From: an uncultured Bacilli bacterium
GTDB taxonomy: Bacteria; Bacillota_I; Bacilli_A; RF39; UBA660
Length of the DNA stretch: 13,281 bases
Assembly (NCBI GenBank): GCA_947584105.1
Contig: CANPWK010000017.1
Location: 1-13,281, forward strand
Reading direction: 5' to 3'
The position numbers and the translations under genes are program-made. Positions 1-5,328 of the stretch are shown piece by piece. Every line of letters starts with the position of its first letter. Position 1 is the first letter of the stretch. The notes below the pieces were generated by a model. It was given only the letters and a program-made list of their open reading frames with translations, was not told the origin of the DNA and made no database searches.

Positions 1-1086
1 TGGTGTTACATCTAAAAGTACTATATCATTGACCTCACCAGTAAGAACTCCACCTTGGATAGCTGCTCCCATAGCAACAACTTCATCTGGATTAACTTCT
101 TTAGATGGCTCTTTACCAAGTTCTTTTTTTACTAATTCTTGAACTTTTGGAATACGAGTTGAACCACCAACAAGAATTACCTTATCTATGTCACTAGCTT
201 TAAGATCTGCATCTTTTAATGCTTTATGAACTGGTTCTAATGTTGATTGAACTAAATCATCAACTAATTCTTCAAATTTAGCACGAGTAAGTGTTGTTTC
301 ATAATTAATTTCAGCTGTAATAAATGGTAAACTAATTTCTGTTGATGTAACATTTGATAAAGTCTTTTTAGCTTTTTCAGCTTCTTCTTTAATTCTTTGT
401 AAAGCCATTTTATTATCGCTTAAATCTACACCATGTTCACTCTTAATATCATCTATAATATAATCAATTATTCTTTGATCGAAATCATCTCCACCAAGTT
501 TATTGTTACCACTTGTAGATTTAACTTCAAATACACCATCACCAAGTTCTAGGATAGATACATCAAATGTACCTCCACCTAAATCATACACTAAAATAGT
601 TTGCATTTGTTCTTGCTTATCAAGTCCATAAGCTAAAGCAGCAGCAGTTGGTTCATTAATAATTCTTTCTACATTTAATCCTGCAATCTTACCAGCATTC
701 TTAGTTGCTTGTCTTTGAGCATCGTTAAAATATGCTGGAACAGTGATAACTGCACTAGTTACCTTTTCTCCTAAATAAGCCTCAGCAGTTTTCTTTAAAT
801 CTCCTAAAATCATAGCTGAAATTTCTTCAGGGCTATATTCTTTACCATTAGCTTTAACTTTCTTATTTGTTCCCATCAATCTTTTTATAGAACTAATTGT
901 TTCGGGATTAGTTACCGCTTGATGTTTAGCTGTTTTACCAACTATAATTTCACCTTTTTTAAAAGCTACAACTGAAGGAGTTGTTCTATCTCCAGCAGCA
1001 TTTACTATAACTTTAGCTTCCCCACCTTCATATACACATACACAACTATTAGTTGTACCTAAATCTATACCTATTGTTTTACTCAT
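1..1086 (-). CDS. dnaK: Chaperone protein DnaK (Hsp70), N-terminal ATPase part, 3' end cut by window
   Basis: DnaK is the cytoplasmic Hsp70 that binds unfolded peptides in cycles of ATP hydrolysis, with GrpE as nucleotide exchange factor and DnaJ as co-chaperone. The visible 362 codons start MSKTIGIDLGTTNSCV, the Hsp70 phosphate-1 signature. They also carry the YDLGGGTFDVS phosphate-2 signature, the INEPTAAALAYG segment and the VGGSTRIP adenosine-site motif. The visible part ends in VLLDVTP, the conserved linker between the ATPase and substrate-binding domains, so the whole substrate-binding half lies outside the window. The start is ATG at 1086-1084, preceded by AAGGTG about six bases upstream. 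It is the last visible gene of the hrcA-grpE-dnaK operon and should be repressed by HrcA. No frame break or missing motif is seen. Confidence 0.98.
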   Translation of the reverse strand, partial: MSKTIGIDLGTTNSCVCVYEGGEAKVIVNAAGDRTTPSVVAFKKGEIIVGKTAKHQAVTNPETISSIKRLMGTNKKVKANGKEYSPEEISAMILGDLKKTAEAYLGEKVTSAVITVPAYFNDAQRQATKNAGKIAGLNVERIINEPTAAALAYGLDKQEQMQTILVYDLGGGTFDVSILELGDGVFEVKSTSGNNKLGGDDFDQRIIDYIIDDIKSEHGVDLSDNKMALQRIKEEAEKAKKTLSNVTSTEISLPFITAEINYETTLTRAKFEELVDDLVQSTLEPVHKALKDADLKASDIDKVILVGGSTRIPKVQELVKKELGKEPSKEVNPDEVVAMGAAIQGGVLTGEVNDIVLLDVTP

Positions 1087-1101
1087 AATATCACCTTTCC
1101 T

Positions 1102-1393
1102 TTATTTAACTCTAGGCAATTTGTTTGCCCATTCATAGAGTATTTTATTAAATCTTTCTAATTCTTTTTGTGTATCTTTAAACTCTCTTCTTTTTTTACC
1201 TACATAAAAATCTGTTCTATGGCTTATTATTTTACCATCTTGAATAAATCCATCAGGTAATTTATCAAAGTCATATTCTTTATCAAATAATACATATATT
1301 TCGATATAAGTCCATTCTTGCCAAAAATCAAAACTATCATTTCTTATAATTTCTATATCATAATGTATCTAAATCTATTATTGTATCATTCAT
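1102..1393 (-). pseudogene. Small unknown gene between grpE and dnaK, interrupted by a one-base frameshift
   Basis: This is a reading frame of about 97 codons that no single frame covers. An ATG at 1393-1391 overlaps the grpE stop (TAATG, the usual sign of translational coupling). It encodes MNDTIIDLDTL and then meets TGA at 1360-1358. Removing one base near 1363 opens a frame that continues YDIEIIRNDSFDFW and ends LYEWANKLPRVK at TAA 1104-1102, just before the dnaK ribosome site. The second frame has no ATG, GTG or TTG near its beginning, and an in-frame TAG precedes it. The product would be hydrophilic, rich in aromatic and charged residues, with a helical-looking C-terminus. I do not recognise the family. 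It could be a recent pseudogene, a sequencing or assembly error, or a programmed frameshift; the first two seem likelier. Confidence 0.6.
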
Positions 1394-2031
1394 TATTCTG
1401 ATACCTTTACCATTGCTGGTCTAATTACTTTATCTTTATATAAATAACCTTTTTGTAATACTTCTAGTACCATACCTGGTTCTACCCCTTCTTGTCTTTC
1501 CATCATAACAGCATTATGGTATACTGGATCAAAAGTTTTATTGTTACCATCAATTGCTTTAACATCAAATTTTTCTAAAATATTTTGCAAAGAACAATAA
1601 ATCATTTTATAACCTTCATTAAATTTTATAAATTCATCATCTGTCTTATCTTCTGAAAGTTTAAGAGCCCGTTCAAAATTATCAACAACTGAAAGTAATT
1701 CTTTAATGATATCTTCATTACAAAATTTAAGAATTCTAGAAATTTCTTCATCTTTTCTTTTACGGTAATTAATCGCATCAGCATTAGTTACCAATAGTTT
1801 GTTTTCTAAATCTTTAAATTTTAATTCATAATCTTTGATTTTATCTTCATATTCTTTAATTTTATCATCATTTTTCTTAAATAATTTCTTTTTATCCTTT
1901 TTTATTTTTTGATCATTACTATTTTCATCTTTTACTTCTGAATTATCATTTAGATTTTCATCTTCTACATTAGAATTATCTAAATTCTCTTTATTTTTAA
2001 TATCATCTTGTTTCTCTAATTTTTTATCCAT
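1393..2031 (-). CDS. grpE: Nucleotide exchange factor GrpE
   Basis: GrpE is the cytoplasmic nucleotide exchange factor that releases ADP from DnaK. The C-terminal half is typical: VVDNFERAL at about 115-123, TFDPVYHNAV at about 166-175, then a glycine and hydrophobic beta-wing ending GYLYKDKVIRPAMVKV. Residues about 55-100 form the long dimerising helix and include near-perfect heptads (KIKEYED, KIKDYEL, KFKDLEN). Residues 1-50 are a low-complexity Asn/Asp/Glu/Lys tail partly made by a 33-bp duplication. The length of 212 is slightly above the common range because of this tail. The start is ATG at 2031 with AAAGGAG five bases upstream, and this ribosome site overlaps the hrcA stop codon. It is cotranscribed with hrcA and dnaK under CIRCE control. 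Confidence 0.97.
   Translation of the reverse strand: MDKKLEKQDDIKNKENLDNSNVEDENLNDNSEVKDENSNDQKIKKDKKKLFKKNDDKIKEYEDKIKDYELKFKDLENKLLVTNADAINYRKRKDEEISRILKFCNEDIIKELLSVVDNFERALKLSEDKTDDEFIKFNEGYKMIYCSLQNILEKFDVKAIDGNNKTFDPVYHNAVMMERQEGVEPGMVLEVLQKGYLYKDKVIRPAMVKVSE
1921..1986 (-). repeat. Two tandem 33-bp imperfect copies inside grpE
   Basis: Bases 1921-1953 and 1954-1986 are two adjacent copies; both begin attttcatctt and share a GAATTATC block. They encode two copies of the pattern S-x-V-x-D-E-N-x-N-D/S in the disordered GrpE tail. The unit is a multiple of three, so gain or loss of a copy keeps the reading frame. Confidence 0.7.
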
Positions 2032-2041
2032 ATAATCTCCT

Positions 2042-3028
2042 TTACTTATTTATATTATCTATTATGTAATTTAGTAAAGTAATTACTCTATCGTATTCCA
2101 TTCTTTTAGGTCCTATTAAAGCAATTGTTCCTTCTTCACCATTTATCTCATACTTTGTTTTTATGACAGTAACATCATCATCAAAATTATTTTCACTACC
2201 AATATAGATATTAATTCCATTACCTTCTTCTTTAATATTTTCAACAATATCTTTATCTTCAAACTTACTAACAATTTCCCTTATTTTATCAACATTATTA
2301 AACTCAGGTTGCATAAGCATATTTTTAGTGCCACTGGTATGAATGTTTTCATTAGCAAATTCAGTAAAGGCATTATAGAAAGCATTATATAATACTTCAT
2401 GTTGCTTTACATATTTAGCAATTATTGGTTTAACTTCAAATTCTAAAACAGTACTTACCTCATCTAATGATGTACCAATTATAAGCTTATTAATCAAATC
2501 AACTGTTTGTTTTATATCTTTTAAATCAACTAATTGTTCAATATATATATTTTTATGTTCAACATTTCCCTTATCAGTAACAACTATTGCAACTAAATTA
2601 TTACTATCTATAGGAACTACTTCTATTTTACTAACTAAATTGTCTTTAGAATGATTTCCTAGAACAATAGAAGCATATGATGTTAACTCAGAAATTATTT
2701 CCATACTTTTAGTAATAACATCATTAACAACTAGTGATTTATTATTAACTATGGTTTGTAATTTAAGCATTTCATCACCATTTAATTCTCTTGGAACCAT
2801 AATATTATCAACATAATATCTATATCCTCTTTCACTAGGAATTCGACCTGATGAAATGTGAGTTTTTTCAAGTAATCCTATTTGTTCTAGATTATTCATC
2901 TCAGCTCTAACTGTTGCTGAAGAACAATTTAAAATATCACATATTGATTTGGAAGAAATTGGTCTAGCTGTCTTGATATAATCTTCTACAATTATTTTTA
3001 ATAATTCTTCTTGTCTTTTTGATAACAA
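2042..3028 (-). CDS. hrcA: Heat-inducible transcription repressor HrcA
   Basis: HrcA represses the class I heat-shock genes (dnaK and groE operons) by binding CIRCE operators, and its folding depends on GroEL. The N-terminal winged helix is clear: LSKRQEELL at 2-10, the helix-turn-helix around SSATVRAEMNNLEQIGLL, and the wing THISSGRIPSERGYRYYVD at about 56-74. The C-terminal half contains the GAF-like dimerisation region and ends with the family pattern IALIGPKRMEYDRVITLL. At 328 residues it is near the usual 340. The start is TTG at 3028-3026, chosen because AGGTGG lies four bases upstream and the protein then begins with the conserved LSKRQ. As first gene of the operon it represses itself through the two operators upstream. 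Confidence 0.97.
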   Translation of the reverse strand: MLSKRQEELLKIIVEDYIKTARPISSKSICDILNCSSATVRAEMNNLEQIGLLEKTHISSGRIPSERGYRYYVDNIMVPRELNGDEMLKLQTIVNNKSLVVNDVITKSMEIISELTSYASIVLGNHSKDNLVSKIEVVPIDSNNLVAIVVTDKGNVEHKNIYIEQLVDLKDIKQTVDLINKLIIGTSLDEVSTVLEFEVKPIIAKYVKQHEVLYNAFYNAFTEFANENIHTSGTKNMLMQPEFNNVDKIREIVSKFEDKDIVENIKEEGNGINIYIGSENNFDDDVTVIKTKYEINGEEGTIALIGPKRMEYDRVITLLNYIIDNINK

Positions 3029-3081
3029 TTTACCACCTACAATCTAGTATATAATATTTTAATACATTATATAACTACTTT

Positions 3082-3108
3082 TTAGCAGTTGATATTTATC
3101 ACTGCTAA
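3082..3108 (-). promoter_or_regulatory. CIRCE operator 1, diverged, downstream of the -10
   Basis: On the minus strand the arms are TTAGCAGTG and AACTGCTAA around a 9-base spacer. The geometry is that of CIRCE (TTAGCACTC-N9-GAGTGCTAA), but the inner three bases of each arm differ, and they differ so that most of the dyad symmetry is kept. It covers the expected transcript start, so it would also form a hairpin at the 5' end of the mRNA, as CIRCE does in other Firmicutes. Confidence 0.8.
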
Positions 3109-3112
3109 AACA

Positions 3113-3141
3113 ATTCTATCATTATTATTTAGCATTGTCAA
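3113..3141 (-). promoter_or_regulatory. Promoter of the hrcA-grpE-dnaK operon
   Basis: TTGACA (3141-3136) and TAGAAT (3118-3113) are separated by exactly 17 bases, a near-consensus vegetative sigma promoter. The -35 lies inside CIRCE operator 2, and the predicted start near 3106 falls in operator 1. HrcA bound at either site would therefore block RNA polymerase. The leader to the hrcA TTG is about 78 bases. Confidence 0.9.
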
Positions 3142-3155
3142 TAGTTGAGTGCTAA
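3129..3155 (-). promoter_or_regulatory. CIRCE operator 2, overlapping the -35
   Basis: On the minus strand this reads TTAGCACTC, nine bases, then CAATGCTAA. The first arm is a perfect CIRCE half-site and the second has two mismatches to GAGTGCTAA. It is the better of the two operators and contains the TTGACA hexamer in its spacer and second arm. Confidence 0.93.
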
Positions 3156-3160
3156 AAAAT

Positions 3161-3182
3161 AAAAAAATGTGAAATTATCACA
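3161..3182 (-). terminator. Weak intrinsic terminator of the deacetylase gene
   Basis: Directly after the deacetylase stop the minus strand has TGTGA, loop TAATT, TCACA, followed by TTTTTTT and another T run. The stem is only five strong pairs, with flanking A/T pairs, so termination may be partial. It separates this gene from the hrcA promoter. Confidence 0.6.
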
Positions 3183-3184
3183 CT

Positions 3185-4639
3185 TTAATTATTAATTTTC
3201 TGATGTACTGTAAAAGAATTTGCACTTAATGCTTGAAAAGAATAACCCATTGCTAAACCATTTTTTATAATATCTTCAACAGCATTAACACTAAACTGTT
3301 TAACATCATGTTGCAAAACGATTAAAGCTTTATTACTTCTCATACAATTAGTAACATTAGAAACTACAACAGAAGTCGATGTCGTACCACCTGCATCACC
3401 ACTAACACAATTCCAATCAAAGTAAGAATATCCTCTACGCTCTAATTCATTTATTATACTAGTCATAATGCCTTTGGAATATTGTCTACTTACAGTGTTC
3501 GAACTTCCTCCAGGTAATCTAACTAACTTTGAATAACTACCTGTATATTTTTTTATTACTTCATTCATATTATCCAAATCAGTAAAATAATTATTTAAAT
3601 TACTATAAATATAATAATATCGATGAGTATATGAATGAATAGCAACAGTATGACCTTCTTCATGCTCCCTTTTTATTAGATTTATATAATCGGAATATTG
3701 ATTAGTTACAAAAAACGTAGCTTTAACATTATATTTTTTTAAAACATCTAATAATTGATTTGTATATGCCCCTGGTCCATCATCAAATGTTAAATAAATA
3801 ACTTTACTTGAAGAATTAACATTATTTTTTGGTATAACTTTAATATTGCGAATTACTTTTTCCGTATTACCAGCTTTATCTAACACTTGATAACTAACTT
3901 GATAATCACCTGGTTTATTAATATCAATATTATTATCAATAGTAATATTACTTGATATATCTCCATCACAATTATCAATTGCGGAGGCACCTTGCTCTTT
4001 ATAACTTTCCCCAACTAATAAAGAAATAGTATTGTTGCCATTTAATGTTATAATTGGTTTATCCTGATCTTTATATGAAATTTTAATTTTCTTTACTGTT
4101 TTATTTTTATTAGAATCAGTTACACTTAATACTAAATAATTATCAATTATTTCTTTCTTGACTTTTTCTGTAACATTACCATCATAATTATCTATCGCCT
4201 GATACTCAATATTATATTTTTTTGAATCAGGACACACATTAACAGTCTTTTCTTTAACATTAATACTAGGTCCTTCAATATCTAAAATATCAATTATTTT
4301 CTTAACAGTTTTTTCTTCATTTTTATATTTAACTTTATAAATTAACTTGAAAGTTTTTAATTTATTAGTGTCTATATTTATATCATTAATTAATTTTATA
4401 TTTTTAACCTTATGGTATCCTAGCAATTTACTTCCATAAGTAACATCTAAATCGTTATTTTTAAATTCACTACCATAATTAACAATTTCATAAACAGCCT
4501 TACTTTTTTTAGAATAATTTTTTATCTTAAAATCACATCTTATAAAATAAAACCAACCAAAAAAAAGTATTAAAGTTAAAGATATAGTAAAAATTATAGA
4601 AACAATTATATTTTTTATTTTCTTATTTTGTTTTATCAT
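3185..4639 (-). CDS. Membrane-anchored polysaccharide deacetylase (NodB domain) with Ig-like modules
   Basis: This is a predicted carbohydrate esterase 4 enzyme acting outside the membrane, removing N-acetyl (or other acyl) groups from peptidoglycan or another cell-surface glycan. Residues 9-32 are one hydrophobic segment after a basic start, fitting an uncleaved signal anchor. Residues about 35-195 hold diverged beta-sandwich modules. Residues about 195-270 form a clearer DUF5011-like Ig module (LLVGESYKEQGASAID, then KPGDYQVSYQVLDKAGN). The NodB domain at about 278-472 has TFDDGPG (catalytic Asp and metal Asp), HSYTH (metal histidines), RLPGGSS, the DWN segment and LQHD, so every catalytic motif is present. 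The start is ATG at 4639; its ribosome site is weak (GTGAG or a distant AAAGG). The true substrate cannot be read from the sequence. Confidence 0.92.
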   Translation of the reverse strand: MIKQNKKIKNIIVSIIFTISLTLILFFGWFYFIRCDFKIKNYSKKSKAVYEIVNYGSEFKNNDLDVTYGSKLLGYHKVKNIKLINDINIDTNKLKTFKLIYKVKYKNEEKTVKKIIDILDIEGPSINVKEKTVNVCPDSKKYNIEYQAIDNYDGNVTEKVKKEIIDNYLVLSVTDSNKNKTVKKIKISYKDQDKPIITLNGNNTISLLVGESYKEQGASAIDNCDGDISSNITIDNNIDINKPGDYQVSYQVLDKAGNTEKVIRNIKVIPKNNVNSSSKVIYLTFDDGPGAYTNQLLDVLKKYNVKATFFVTNQYSDYINLIKREHEEGHTVAIHSYTHRYYYIYSNLNNYFTDLDNMNEVIKKYTGSYSKLVRLPGGSSNTVSRQYSKGIMTSIINELERRGYSYFDWNCVSGDAGGTTSTSVVVSNVTNCMRSNKALIVLQHDVKQFSVNAVEDIIKNGLAMGYSFQALSANSFTVHQKINN

Positions 4640-4694
4640 TATAGCTCACTACTACCTTTATATCCTTTTTTTATTATTAACCAAACAATGAATT

Positions 4695-4723
4695 TATATA
4701 ATATGGAATTTACAAAAAAACAA
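4695..4723 (-). promoter_or_regulatory. Possible promoter of the deacetylase gene
   Basis: TTGTTT (4723-4718) and TATATA (4700-4695) have a 17-base spacer, with a leader of about 50 bases to the ATG. In sequence this AT-rich such a match can arise by chance, and the -35 overlaps the end of the upstream terminator stem. Confidence 0.35.
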
Positions 4724-4740
4724 TTAGCAAAGCTAATTGT
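4714..4740 (-). terminator. Intrinsic terminator of the small lipoprotein gene
   Basis: On the minus strand ACAATTAGC and GCTAATTGT form a perfect 9-bp stem with loop TTT, followed by TTTTTT. The stem begins at the stop codon of the lipoprotein gene, making this a one-gene transcript. Confidence 0.88.
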
Positions 4741-5114
4741 TATTTACAAGTATAACCTTGTTGTTCGAATTGTTTTTTAGCTTCTTTTCTAGTTATATCT
4801 TCATCATTTTCTTCTGGTTCTACTGACTGTTTTATTATAACTTTTTTTCCATCTAATTTAATATCTTTATAAGTACTCTTCATTGTATTATATACAGTTT
4901 TAGCTGTTGATTCTGATGTTGCTGTGTAATCGATAGAAATATCTACTTTATTAGCATTACCTTTATTATTAAAATATGTAGTAGCTGTAGTTTTCATTTC
5001 ACCAATACCACTTTGTTCATTTTTCATTGTACATACTAATTTATTAGACTTTCCACATCCAGTTAAAACTAATGATAAAACAAATACACTAAGCAAAAAT
5101 CCTAACTTCTTCAT
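4740..5114 (-). CDS. Small lipoprotein of unknown function, YehR/DUF1307-like
   Basis: A 124-residue secreted lipoprotein. MKK is followed by a hydrophobic stretch and the lipobox LTGC, with Cys20 the expected lipidated residue, so the mature protein (about 105 residues) would sit on the outer face of the membrane. The mature part begins GKSNKLVCTMK and ends GYTCK; the two cysteines near its ends (about 28 and 123) could form a disulphide. The middle looks like alternating beta strands and a helix (STAKTVYNTMKSTYKDI). Size, lipobox and the CT-x-K beginning resemble small YehR/DUF1307-type lipoproteins, but this is a weak family call. The ATG at 5114 has AAAGGAG six bases upstream. It has its own promoter and terminator, so it is monocistronic. 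Confidence 0.85.
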   Translation of the reverse strand: MKKLGFLLSVFVLSLVLTGCGKSNKLVCTMKNEQSGIGEMKTTATTYFNNKGNANKVDISIDYTATSESTAKTVYNTMKSTYKDIKLDGKKVIIKQSVEPEENDEDITRKEAKKQFEQQGYTCK

Positions 5115-5136
5115 ACAACACTCCTTTCATAATACT

Positions 5137-5165
5137 AGTATATCATTTTTATATTTTTTTATCAA
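5137..5165 (-). promoter_or_regulatory. Promoter of the small lipoprotein gene
   Basis: TTGATA (5165-5160) and TATACT (5142-5137) are separated by 17 bases. The transcript would start near 5130, about 16 bases before the ATG and just ahead of the AAAGGAG ribosome site. It is divergent from the small-RNA promoter about 30 bases away. Confidence 0.8.
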
Positions 5166-5186
5166 TATAAAATTTTTAGAATTTTT

Positions 5187-5286
5187 AAAAAAAGGGTTGA
5201 CAAAATGACATTTTTCGATTATCATATAAAGCACCAGTTCGGTTAATACGAATTGGTGCTAGTATCACACTAGCCAACCCCTTTTT
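5187..5286 (-). terminator. Possible multi-branched terminator of the tex-fhs transcript
   Basis: On the minus strand AAAAAGGGGTTG (5286-5275) can pair over 12 bp, with one G-U pair, with CAACCCTTTTTT (5199-5188); a T run completes a terminator-like end. The enclosed bases hold two or three smaller hairpins (CTAGT/ACTAG, the GCACC hairpin, and AAAAT/ATTTT). A loop this large is unusual for an intrinsic terminator. The G-U wobble exists only in the minus-strand RNA (A-C mismatch on the other strand), which favours this reading. Confidence 0.4.
5197..5225 (+). promoter_or_regulatory. Plus-strand promoter of the candidate small RNA
   Basis: TTGACA at 5197-5202 is a perfect -35, followed by a 17-base spacer and TATCAT at 5220-5225. 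The start would fall near 5231, exactly at the base of a strong hairpin. No protein gene follows on the plus strand. Confidence 0.7.
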
Positions 5287-5328
5287 ATTCTTTTATAGGA
5301 ACTGCTCAGGGGGCAGTTTCTTTTTTTT
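5231..5328 (+). ncRNA. Candidate intergenic small RNA of about 98 nt
   Basis: A plus-strand transcript is predicted from a perfect -35 promoter to an intrinsic terminator, between minus-strand genes and with no usable reading frame. It begins with an 11-bp hairpin (GCACCAGTTCG at 5231-5241 with CGAATTGGTGC at 5249-5259, one G-U pair, 7-base loop). A short hairpin CTAGT/ACTAG (5259-5273) follows. Then comes a single-stranded stretch CAACCCCTTTTTATTC, then the terminator hairpin. CCCCT at 5278-5282 can pair with AGGGG at 5308-5312 in the terminator loop, forming a possible pseudoknot. The C-rich stretch resembles the seed of Firmicute small RNAs that pair with ribosome sites (RoxS/RsaE type), but I see no homology to any named RNA. 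It is antisense to the end of the fhs transcript. Confidence 0.6.
5298..5328 (+). terminator. Intrinsic terminator of the candidate small RNA
   Basis: GGAACTGC (5298-5305) pairs with GCAGTTTC (5313-5320) around loop TCAGGGG, followed by eight T. The G-U pair in the stem becomes a C-A mismatch on the other strand, and there is no T run on the minus side, so it works for plus-strand transcription only. Its T run overlaps the fhs stop codon. Confidence 0.82.

Noticed and set aside
5127..5225. A 32-codon minus-strand frame beginning MIIEKCHF upstream of the lipoprotein gene
   Set aside because: It has only a weak ribosome site, crosses the lipoprotein promoter and T-run sequence, and has composition expected from AT-rich spacer.
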